From: Planctomycetota bacterium
Lineage (GTDB): Bacteria; Planctomycetota; UBA1135
Assembly (NCBI GenBank): GCA_027020785.1
Contig: JALUVI010000184.1
Span: 1 to 33,466 of the forward strand
Length of the DNA stretch: 33,466 bases
Direction: 5' to 3'
Below the pieces are notes generated by a model. The model searched no databases. It was not told the DNA's origin and worked only from the letters and a program-made list of their open reading frames with translations. The stretch's first letter is position 1; every line of letters begins with the position of its first letter. This document shows positions 1 through 7,311 of this stretch, piece after piece. The translations under genes were made by a program, and so were the position numbers.

Positions 1-621
1 GCCGAGGCCGTCGCCTGGGCCTGGGGAGCCGCCGGCGACCTGGGGTTGGACCTCCCCGCTCCCATCGAAGGCGCCGCCCTGGTCCCCGGCGAGGTCGCCG
101 GCATCCTGCGCCTCGCCCTGCACCGCCGGGCCGAGGCGGTGGAAGCGGCGGCGGCCCGTCTGGAAGCGGCACGCAGGGCCTTCCGCGCCGGGCGCGGCGG
201 AGAGGACCTCCGACTCGCCGCTGCCCTGGTCCTCGCCCTCGCCGGCGGCGAAGGGGACCGGGAACTCCTGCGCGAGGCCATCCGCAAGGCCGCGCCGCGG
301 TGGCGCGTGACCTTGCAGCCGGTGTGGCGCTTCGCCGAGCGCAGCCTGGACGACCCCGCACTGGAGCGCGCCTGGCTGACGCGCTGGGCGCGTCGGCTCG
401 GCGCCGGTGCGCTGGGCTACCTCGACGCCGAGGGCCCTCGACTGGTCGCCCTCGTGCTGGCCGGAGGCACCCAGGCCGCCGAGGAATCGCTGCGGCTGGC
501 CGAGGTGGCGCCGCGGCTCCAGGCGCTGGCCGAGCACGACTTCGCGGTGGACGCCGACGTCTGGGCCGACGTCGTCGCCTTCCTGCTGGGGCCGGACTAC
601 CGTTGGGACGCGGAACCCTGA
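1..621 (+). CDS. Hypothetical Ala/Leu-rich helical protein, 5'-truncated at the window edge
   Basis: Open frame continues upstream of the TTG at 46 to base 1 (AEAVAWAWGAAGDLG...); stop at 621. No family recognised. Confidence 0.6.
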   Translation, partial: AEAVAWAWGAAGDLGLDLPAPIEGAALVPGEVAGILRLALHRRAEAVEAAAARLEAARRAFRAGRGGEDLRLAAALVLALAGGEGDRELLREAIRKAAPRWRVTLQPVWRFAERSLDDPALERAWLTRWARRLGAGALGYLDAEGPRLVALVLAGGTQAAEESLRLAEVAPRLQALAEHDFAVDADVWADVVAFLLGPDYRWDAEP

Positions 622-1238
622 CCGCCGAGCAGCCCCTCGAGCAGAGCCAGCTGCTCCGGCGTGTCCACGTCGAGGAAGGGGCCGGCCTCGCCACGCAGGA
701 CCACGTCGAGACGCTGCTCCGCCGGTTCCAGGACGGCGCGCAGCGGCGCGTCCGAGGCGAGAGCGCGGACCTCGCCGAGGCGTGCGGCGCCGACCAGCAA
801 GGGGTGGCCGCCGCGGCGGGTCGGCGTGACGGGGCGCGCCACCAGACGGTCGCGGTCGGGGGCCGCGGCCCAGGCGCCGAGGAGCCGTGCGACGACGCGA
901 GCCGAGAGGAGAGGCACGTCGGCGGGGTGGACCAGGACGGCGTCCCGCGCCGCCAGCGCCTCGAGGCCGAGGTGGAGCGAGCCGGTGCGGCCGCGCTCGG
1001 GTGCCGGGTTCTCGACCAGGACCAGCCCTTCGGTCTCGGCGAGGCCGCGCTCGACCACGGCGTCTCGGCCGCCGGGCGGCAGGACCACCGCGACGCGGCG
1101 CGCTCCGCCGCCGAGCAGCGCGGCGACCAGAGGCGGCAGGGTCCAGCGGCCGTGGAGCTCCAGGAAGGCCTTGGGCGTACCGAGTCGGCGTCCGGCGCCG
1201 GCGGCGAGGAGGACGGCGTCGCAAGTCGGGCCGGTCAC
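597..1238 (-). CDS. MobA/MocA-like NTP transferase (GT-A nucleotidyltransferase)
   Basis: From GTG at 1238: VTGPTCDAVLLAAGAGRRLGTPKAFLELHG... has the LAAGxGxRxGxxK signature and later VHPADVPLL; adjacent to ThiF/MoeB-like gene. Confidence 0.82.
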   Translation of the reverse strand: MTGPTCDAVLLAAGAGRRLGTPKAFLELHGRWTLPPLVAALLGGGARRVAVVLPPGGRDAVVERGLAETEGLVLVENPAPERGRTGSLHLGLEALAARDAVLVHPADVPLLSARVVARLLGAWAAAPDRDRLVARPVTPTRRGGHPLLVGAARLGEVRALASDAPLRAVLEPAEQRLDVVLRGEAGPFLDVDTPEQLALLEGLLGGQGSASQR

Positions 1239-1240
1239 CG

Positions 1241-2257
1241 TCAGCACCCCAGGGTCCGGGCCAGGGCGGAGCGGGCGCGCCCGACGTCGCGCGTGCCGCG
1301 CACCAGGACGCGGCCGTCGGCGAACAGGTAGAGCTCGAGCCCGCGGTGGCGCCAGCGCACCAGGCCGGCGGTGGTCTCCAGCCCCTCCACCCGACCCGCG
1401 AGCCGACGGGCGCCCGCAACGAGGTCGGGGCGGGCGCCATCGGCGGGCAGTTGGACCGCTTCGCTGCCGCAGACCGGTTCGGCCTCGGCGCGGCCACGCT
1501 CGCCGTCGAGCCAGGGGAACCGCCGCGCGCCGCAGGCGGGGCACTCGGGGTCGCGCGGCACGGCGACGGCGTGCACCTCCAGACTCCAGGCATCCAGGTG
1601 GAGGAGACGCGGAGCCTCGGGCGCGTCGCCGACCAGCAGTCGCACCGCCTGCGCCGCCGCCAGCGAGGCGACCGCTCCGACTGCGGGGCCGAGCACGCCG
1701 GCGTCGCGGCACGTCGGCGTCGCGCCGGGCGGCGGCGGCTCCGGCCACAGGCAGCGTAGACAACCGGTGCCGACCGGGAACGCCGCGACCGCGCCGTGGA
1801 TGCCGACGGCGCCGGCGTACACCCAGGGGCGACGCGTCGCGACCGCGAGGTCGTTCAGGAGGTAGCGGGTCTCGAAGTTGTCGGTGCCGTCGAGGAGGAG
1901 GTCGGCCTCGGCGAGCCGCTCCTCGGCCGCCTCGGGGCCGAGGTCCAGTGCGAGCGGGACCAGGTCCACGGCGGAGTCCACCGCCCGCAGCCGCGCGGCA
2001 GCGGCTTCGGCCTTGGGGCGTCCGCGCGCCGCGTCGTCCTCGGTGTAGAGGACCTGACGCTGCAGGTTGGTGGTCTCGACGACGTCCCGGTCCACCAGCA
2101 GGAGGCGGCCGACGCCGGCGCGGACCAGCCACTCGGCCTCGACCGAGCCGAGGGCGCCGAGCCCGACCACGGCGACCGTGGCCCGGGACAGCCGCCGCTG
2201 ACCCTCGGCGCCGATCACGGGCAGGGCGACCTGGCGGGCGTGGCGGGACTCGCTCAT
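1241..2257 (-). CDS. ThiF/MoeB/HesA-family E1-like adenylyltransferase
   Basis: MSESRHARQVALPVIGAEGQRRLSRATVAVVGLGALGS...DRDVVETTNLQRQVLY...DGTDNFETRYLLND; typical Rossmann and adenylation motifs. Confidence 0.92.
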   Translation of the reverse strand: MSESRHARQVALPVIGAEGQRRLSRATVAVVGLGALGSVEAEWLVRAGVGRLLLVDRDVVETTNLQRQVLYTEDDAARGRPKAEAAAARLRAVDSAVDLVPLALDLGPEAAEERLAEADLLLDGTDNFETRYLLNDLAVATRRPWVYAGAVGIHGAVAAFPVGTGCLRCLWPEPPPPGATPTCRDAGVLGPAVGAVASLAAAQAVRLLVGDAPEAPRLLHLDAWSLEVHAVAVPRDPECPACGARRFPWLDGERGRAEAEPVCGSEAVQLPADGARPDLVAGARRLAGRVEGLETTAGLVRWRHRGLELYLFADGRVLVRGTRDVGRARSALARTLGC

Positions 2258-2260
2258 GGG

Positions 2261-2345
2261 TGCGGGAGGGGGGATTCGAACCCCCACATCACCTAGGGAT
2301 ACCAGGACCTAAACCTGGCGCGTCTGCCGATTCCGCCACTCCCGC
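2261..2345 (-). tRNA. tRNA-Leu (anticodon TAG)
   Basis: Reverse complement GCGGGAGTGGCGGAATCGGCAGACGCGCCAGGTTTAGGTCCTGG...GGGGGTTCGAATCCCCCCTCCCGCA; long variable arm, anticodon loop TTTAGGT. Confidence 0.96.
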
Positions 2346-2355
2346 GGGGAGGGGG

Positions 2356-2433
2356 TGGGGTGGATGAGGGGACTCGAACCCCCGGCCTCCAGAACCACAA
2401 TCTGGCGCTCTAACCAGCTGAGCTACATCCACC
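2356..2433 (-). tRNA. tRNA-His (anticodon GTG), with G-1, C73 and encoded CCA
   Basis: Reverse complement GGTGGATGTAGCTCAGCTGGTTAGAGCGCCAGATTGTGGTTCTGGAGGCCGGGGGTTCGAGTCCCCTCATCCACCCCA; anticodon loop TTGTGGT. Confidence 0.95.
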
Positions 2434-2446
2434 GTCCGGGGCCGGG

Positions 2447-2452
2447 ATTCTA
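2447..2452 (-). promoter_or_regulatory. Putative -10 element (TAGAAT) upstream of tRNA-His
   Basis: TAGAAT on the - strand, 13 nt upstream of the tRNA-His 5' end; no convincing -35. Confidence 0.5.
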
Positions 2453-2488
2453 GCGTGGAGCGGCCCCCGGGGCCAGGGGGAGCAGCGG

Positions 2489-3388
2489 TCAGATCGGCTC
2501 GGCGGTGCGCTCCGCCAGGTCGCGGAAGAGCTCGGTCAGCCGCCGGGTCACCGGTCCCGCCGTGGCCCCGTCGCCGATGGCGCGGCCGTCCACCTCGACC
2601 ACGGGGACCAGCTCGCCCATGGTGCCGGTACAGAAGACCTCGTCGGCGCGATGGACCTCGGCGAGCGAGAGGTCGGCTTCGCGGTGGGGGACGTCGTGCT
2701 CGGCGCACAGCTCCAGCACCGCGGCGCGGGTGATGCCCTCGGGACAGTGCCGCGTGAACGGAGTCATGACCACGCCGTCGCGGACCACGAACACGTGGGT
2801 GGCGTTGGTCTCGGCGACGAAGCCGCGGGGGTCGAGCATCAACGCATCGTCGGCGCCGGCCTGCGTCGCCTCCATCTTGGCCAGGATGCTCGAGAGCAGG
2901 TTGGCGTGGTGGATCTTCGGGTCGAGCACGTCGGGCGCCGGGCGGCGCACGCTGCTGGTGGCGAGGCGGATGCCGCGGGAGCCGTACACCGGAGCCTTCC
3001 ACTCGGCCAGCACGATCAAGGTCGGTCCCTGGTCGTTCAGCCGCGGGTCCATGCCCGAGGTGTACTTGACGCCGCGCGACAGGGTCAGCCGCACGTGGAC
3101 GCCGTCGTCCATGCCGTTGGCCTCGAGGGTGCGGCGGAGTTCGTGCCGAATCGCGTCCTCGTCGGGGATGCCGGCGATGCCGATGGCCACGGCCGAGTCG
3201 TGGAGGCGGCGCAGGTGGGCCGACAGGCGGAAGATGCGCCCGCGGTACAGCCGCAGCCCTTCCCACACCGCGTCGCCGCCTTGGACCGCCGAGTCGAAGG
3301 GACTGACTCCGGCCTCGTCGCGGTGGACGAGCCGGCCGTTCACGTTCACCACGAGGTCGCGGTTGCGGGGGTCGAAGCTCTGCAGCAT
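2489..3388 (-). CDS. ilvE: Class IV PLP aminotransferase, branched-chain amino acid aminotransferase type
   Basis: MLQSFDPRNRDLVVNVNGRLVHRDEAGVSPFDSAVQGGDAVWEGLRLYRGRIFRLSAHLRRL...HANLLSSILAKMEA...ETNATHVFVV; PLP-lysine region KIHHANLL. D-amino-acid transaminase or ADC lyase function not excluded. Confidence 0.85.
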   Translation of the reverse strand: MLQSFDPRNRDLVVNVNGRLVHRDEAGVSPFDSAVQGGDAVWEGLRLYRGRIFRLSAHLRRLHDSAVAIGIAGIPDEDAIRHELRRTLEANGMDDGVHVRLTLSRGVKYTSGMDPRLNDQGPTLIVLAEWKAPVYGSRGIRLATSSVRRPAPDVLDPKIHHANLLSSILAKMEATQAGADDALMLDPRGFVAETNATHVFVVRDGVVMTPFTRHCPEGITRAAVLELCAEHDVPHREADLSLAEVHRADEVFCTGTMGELVPVVEVDGRAIGDGATAGPVTRRLTELFRDLAERTAEPI

Positions 3389-3415
3389 GGGACGGAGTGA
3401 GGGGGACGGGAAGGG

Positions 3416-3489
3416 TCCGGCAGGGAGGACTCGAACCCCCAACCTGCGGATTAGAAGTCCGCTGCTCTATCCCGTTGAGCTACTGCCGG
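3416..3489 (-). tRNA. tRNA-Arg (anticodon TCT)
   Basis: Reverse complement CCGGCAGTAGCTCAACGGGATAGAGCAGCGGACTTCTAATCCGCAGGTTGGGGGTTCGAGTCCTCCCTGCCGGA; anticodon loop CTTCTAA. Confidence 0.95.
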
Positions 3490-3591
3490 CGTCTCGGAGA
3501 GGGAGGCGCAGGGGGAATCGTAGCGCCCGCCGTCGGCCGACCGAAGGGAGGAATCGGCCAACGCCTCCGGGGAAACGTCGTAGGCGCGGGC

Positions 3592-4893
3592 ATGACGAGC
3601 ACCCTCCTCCGTGTCTTTCCGGTGCTGGCCCTCCTGGCCGGCCCCGCCTTCGCCCAGGGCGGCTTCCTCGGCGTGCGGCTCGGTGCCCCGGACGATGCGC
3701 AGGACGTGCCGGGCGCGTCCATCGCCGAGGTCCTGCCCCATGGCCCGGCCGCGATCGCCGGGCTCCGTTCCGGTGACCTGGTGGTCCGCGTGGACGACCG
3801 GCGGATCGCCGATGCGCGCTCGCTCGCCGAGGCCGTGGCCTCCTACGACCCGGGTGACGTGGTCGAGCTCGGAGTGGTCCGCGATGGCGAGGACGTCGTC
3901 GTCCCGGTGGTCCTCGGCAAGCGTCCCGCGGCGAGCGCCGGAGCCCGGGCCCGCGGCGGTCGCGGCTCGGGGCACGCCGCTTCGCCCCCCGACGACGCAG
4001 GGGGGGACGGCCGTGACCGCGCGCGTCGGGGCATCGTGATCCTGCGAGGCCCCGAGGGCGCTGTCCGTCTCGACGACGAGGCCCTCGCCGAGCTCCTCGA
4101 GGAGCTGGACCTGGATGGGTTGGAAGACCTCGTCGAATCGCACGGGCTCGAGCTCGGTGAGCACGAAGGCCACGGTTGGTTCGACCACGCCGAGGACGAG
4201 GCCCACGGCTGGCTCGACCGCGACGAAGACGAGGACCACGGCTGGTTCGACCACGACGAAGACGAGGCCCGCGGCTGGTTCGATCGCGACGAGGACGCGT
4301 GTCCCGAGTGCGACACCCAACGGGAACGCGATCGCATCCGCGAACGGCGCCACGGCGGCCCCGACTGGTCCGAGCGCGGCCGCCGCGGCCACGGGCCTTG
4401 GGGCGAGCGTTTCCGCCGCGGCGTGCGCCGGCCGCACGGCATGCCGATGGGCCCGGGCATGGACGTGCCCTTCGGCCTGCAGGGCCCCGGCTTCGACCCG
4501 CGAGCCCTGGAGGAGGTGAAGGAGATGATGGAGCGCATGCGCGCGATGCACGAGTCCATGCTCCGCGACCTCGAGCGGCGCCTGGAGCAGGGCGGTTGGA
4601 GCATGGGCTCGGAGGGGCGCGACCTGGTTCCCTTCGCACCGGGGGGATCCGTCTTCGACCTCCGGCTCCCCGAGGGGGCCCAGGTGCGGGCGCACGTCGT
4701 CTACCCCGCTTCCACGCCGGAGTCCGAGCGCGAACGACTGGTCGAGGAGGCGCGCGAGCGCTGGGGCGACGACGTCGAGGTCGAGTTCCGCGGCGACGCG
4801 ACGGTGATCTCGGTGCAGGTCGAGGCGTGGGGCGGCGACGACCCCGCAGCGCCGTCCCCGTGGCCGGACGAGGACGACACCGAGGATCTCTGA
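3592..4893 (+). CDS. Secreted PDZ-domain protein with acidic 11-aa tandem repeat and Arg-rich segment
   Basis: Signal peptide MTSTLLRVFPVLALLAGPAFAQ; PDZ GFLGVRLG...VLPHGPAAIAGLRSGDLVVRVDDRRIAD; four GWFDxDEDE-type repeats. Confidence 0.88.
   Translation: MTSTLLRVFPVLALLAGPAFAQGGFLGVRLGAPDDAQDVPGASIAEVLPHGPAAIAGLRSGDLVVRVDDRRIADARSLAEAVASYDPGDVVELGVVRDGEDVVVPVVLGKRPAASAGARARGGRGSGHAASPPDDAGGDGRDRARRGIVILRGPEGAVRLDDEALAELLEELDLDGLEDLVESHGLELGEHEGHGWFDHAEDEAHGWLDRDEDEDHGWFDHDEDEARGWFDRDEDACPECDTQRERDRIRERRHGGPDWSERGRRGHGPWGERFRRGVRRPHGMPMGPGMDVPFGLQGPGFDPRALEEVKEMMERMRAMHESMLRDLERRLEQGGWSMGSEGRDLVPFAPGGSVFDLRLPEGAQVRAHVVYPASTPESERERLVEEARERWGDDVEVEFRGDATVISVQVEAWGGDDPAAPSPWPDEDDTEDL
4168..4299 (+). 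repeat. Four tandem 33-nt units encoding [GAD]-[HR]-G-W-[FL]-D-[HR]-[AD]-E-D-[EA]
   Basis: Units at 4168-4200, 4201-4233, 4234-4266 and 4267-4299: GHGWFDHAEDE/AHGWLDRDEDE/DHGWFDHDEDE/ARGWFDRDEDA. Confidence 0.95.
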
Positions 4894-4928
4894 TTCCCTG
4901 CTCGGGGGTCGTCCCGGGCGCGATGTTG

Positions 4929-4965
4929 CCAGGGCCTTGGCCGACGCCGAGGTCCTGGCCCTTTT
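4929..4965 (+). terminator. Putative intrinsic terminator after the PDZ gene
   Basis: CCAGGGCCTTGG-CCGACG-CCGAGGTCCTGG stem (12 bp, two G-U) followed by CCCTTTT. Confidence 0.65.
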
Positions 4966-4988
4966 CGAACGGAGGCCGGGACTTCCCC

Positions 4989-4997
4989 TGATACACT
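4989..4997 (+). promoter_or_regulatory. Putative extended -10 (TGATACACT) upstream of the secreted protein gene
   Basis: TG-N-TACACT just after the terminator and 43 nt before the ATG at 5041. Confidence 0.4.
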
Positions 4998-5040
4998 CGC
5001 ATGGCCCCCGCCCGTCCGCGTTTCCCGCTCCCCCACCCCC

Positions 5041-6249
5041 ATGATCCGAATCCGACTCCTGCTCCCCCTTCTCGTCCTGGGTGCGGCGTTGACCGCCATC
5101 GTCGCCGCCGACCTCCGGGCCCGCGCCCCGCAGGCCGGCGCCCCCGATCTCATCGTGGCCGACATCCCCGACGCCTACGAGTGGGGAACCTCGGGCGGCA
5201 TGAGCGCCTACACCTTCGCGACGACGTCTTGCAACCTCGGTACGGTTCCGCTGTCCTGGGTGTCCAACACCAACCAGCATCCGGTCATCGGGGGCAACCT
5301 GTTCCGGCTCAAGGACGGCGTCCTCGAGCAGCTCGGCACGAGCTGGGTCAAGCACGGCTTCACCGCGCTGAACGGCACCCTCTGCGGCAACTGCCAGCCG
5401 ACTGCGGGAGACTCGCTGGGAGTGATGTGCAGCGATCCCTATTCGGCTTCGCTGAACGGTTACTGGAGCTACCTCGGGCCGCGCTCGGAGATCAACGCCT
5501 ACGACGGCTACTTCCCGTATCCGCCCATCCTCGACCCGCCGACCAACAGCGTCCTCGACCGCCGCATCCAGGTGCCGAACGTGGACGTCGACCCTGCGCT
5601 CAACGCCGGGGCCCGCTACTTCGCCGAGTGTCAGTACGTGCACCCCGAGGACAACGCCTTGCTCGGTAACGGCGAGAACAACGTTTCCTATCGCGAGGTC
5701 ACGATCAGCGGCAGCACTCCGCCGTTCAACCTCGGCTTCGTCGGCGCCACGGTCCGGGAGAAGATGGCGATCGAGGCGTGGCAGGCCATCGATCCCCAGG
5801 TCTCCATCGCCAAGGTCCAGTTCCCGAACGACGGCAGCATGTTCGTCGCCAGTCGGGTCTACGACCAGGGCAACGGCACCTGGAAGTACGTCTACGTGCT
5901 GTACAACCGAGACAGTGATCGTGGCGCACGCGGCCTGGGCATTCCCGTGGACGTCAACACCATGATCAGCAACCGCACCTTCCGCGACGTGGACCACCAT
6001 TCCGGCGAACCCATCCAGACCACCGATTGGGTGGAACTCGACGGGCCGGTCTCGACCTTCCCGCGGGTCATCGGCTGGGCCTGCGGCAAGTACTCCTCCG
6101 ACCCGTCCAACCCCGGACTCCGCTGGGGCAACGCCTTGACCGTGACCTTCGTCGCCGACACGCCGCCGGTCACCGGTCAGATGGCCGTCCTCGCCTTCCG
6201 CGGCAGTGGCCCGGCCTACCAGGTGGTGACGACGAACGTGCCGCAGTGA
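5041..6249 (+). CDS. Secreted protein of unknown function, Cys-containing
   Basis: Signal-peptide start MIRIRLLLPLLVLGAALTAIVAA then DLIVADIPDAYEWGTSGGMSAYTFATTSCNLGTVPLSWVSNTNQHPVIGGNLFRLKDG; no catalytic motif identified. Confidence 0.88.
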   Translation: MIRIRLLLPLLVLGAALTAIVAADLRARAPQAGAPDLIVADIPDAYEWGTSGGMSAYTFATTSCNLGTVPLSWVSNTNQHPVIGGNLFRLKDGVLEQLGTSWVKHGFTALNGTLCGNCQPTAGDSLGVMCSDPYSASLNGYWSYLGPRSEINAYDGYFPYPPILDPPTNSVLDRRIQVPNVDVDPALNAGARYFAECQYVHPEDNALLGNGENNVSYREVTISGSTPPFNLGFVGATVREKMAIEAWQAIDPQVSIAKVQFPNDGSMFVASRVYDQGNGTWKYVYVLYNRDSDRGARGLGIPVDVNTMISNRTFRDVDHHSGEPIQTTDWVELDGPVSTFPRVIGWACGKYSSDPSNPGLRWGNALTVTFVADTPPVTGQMAVLAFRGSGPAYQVVTTNVPQ

Positions 6250-6260
6250 CCTCCCGGCGT

Positions 6261-6289
6261 CGGCCGGAGCCCTGCCGGGGCTCCGGCCG
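6261..6289 (+). terminator. Strong GC hairpin, putative transcription terminator without a clear T-tract
   Basis: CGGCCGGAGCCC-TGCCG-GGGCTCCGGCCG, perfect 12-bp stem with 5-nt loop in the 6249/6330 intergenic gap. Confidence 0.6.
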
Positions 6290-6329
6290 TCCCCGCTCCC
6301 TCCCCTCGCCCCTCCGACCCTCGCCTGCC

Positions 6330-7232
6330 GTGTCCCTTCCTCGATTCTCCGTCGTCCTGGCGACCGCCGCCGCCGCTCCCGTCCTCCTCGGCGCTGCGCC
6401 GTGGTTCTCCAGCGGCCCGCCCGCCGGCTATTCCTCCGGGCCGAACGACTTCTCCAACTGCACCGACTGCCACGTCGGGACGGTGAACTCCGGGAGCGGA
6501 TCGCTGTCCCTGGCCAATGCCCCCGACGGTTGGCTGCCCGGCGCCACCTATGCCCTGTCCCTGACCCTGGACGACCCGGCCGCGACCCGCTGGGGCTTCG
6601 AGCTCTCGACCCAGCACCCGGACGGCGCCCAGGCTGGGACCCTGGTCGTGACCGATCCCGTCGAGACCCAGCTCCTCTCCTTCCAAGGGGTGCAGTACCT
6701 CGAGCACACCGCGCAGGGGACCGCGCCCGGCACCACTGGAGGCCACACCTGGTCCTTCGAGTGGACTGCGCCCGCGGCCGGCGCCGGCAAGGCCGTCCTG
6801 TACGTCTCGGGGAACGCGGCCAACGGCAACTCCAACACGCTGGGGGACCAGATCTACACCATGGCCGTGCCGATGCCGGAGGGTGGCGGCACGCTCCCCG
6901 AGGTGGCCGTCGCCGCCATCCCCGAGACGGTCTTCCCGCGCCGCGGGGCGACCTGGAACGTCCGCGTCTGGCTCCGCAACGTCTCGGCCGCCACGCAGAC
7001 TCCGTTCGTCGTCAGCCGCATTCGCCTGCCCAACGGCAGCGTCTTCCCGAGCTCCGGATGGCTGTTCGGACCGACCCAGGTGACCCTCTCGGCCGGAGAG
7101 TTGCAGCCGCTGGACGTGGCCCACGTCGTTCCGCCCTCCGCGCCGCTGGTCTCGGCCACCTACGAGATCCTGGTCGGAGGTCCCGGCAACCCGATGGATT
7201 CCACGACCTTCGACTTCACCGTGGTCCCCTGA
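6330..7232 (+). CDS. Secreted Reeler/choice-of-anchor-V-like protein with one CXXCH heme-binding motif
   Basis: GTG start, signal peptide, SGPPAGYSSGPNDFSNCTDCHVGTVNSGSGSL...WLPGATYALSLTL...GFELS. Confidence 0.75.
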   Translation: MSLPRFSVVLATAAAAPVLLGAAPWFSSGPPAGYSSGPNDFSNCTDCHVGTVNSGSGSLSLANAPDGWLPGATYALSLTLDDPAATRWGFELSTQHPDGAQAGTLVVTDPVETQLLSFQGVQYLEHTAQGTAPGTTGGHTWSFEWTAPAAGAGKAVLYVSGNAANGNSNTLGDQIYTMAVPMPEGGGTLPEVAVAAIPETVFPRRGATWNVRVWLRNVSAATQTPFVVSRIRLPNGSVFPSSGWLFGPTQVTLSAGELQPLDVAHVVPPSAPLVSATYEILVGGPGNPMDSTTFDFTVVP

Positions 7233-7299
7233 CCCGGGGCGGGGCGGGCAGGACGGATTCCGCGACGAGGCGGCGGGCTGCGGTCCTGCCGTCGCGCGT

Positions 7300-7305
7300 T
7301 ACGCT
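7300..7305 (+). promoter_or_regulatory. Putative -10 element (TACGCT) 6 nt upstream of the ATG at 7312
   Basis: TACGCT-tggggc-ATG; position consistent with leaderless transcription. Confidence 0.35.
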
Positions 7306-7311
7306 TGGGGC

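Noticed and set aside
3451-6000. 849-aa - strand ORF opposite the PDZ and secreted-protein genes
   Set aside because: Antisense shadow; its VEPAV..V repeats are simply the complement of the 33-nt acidic repeat.
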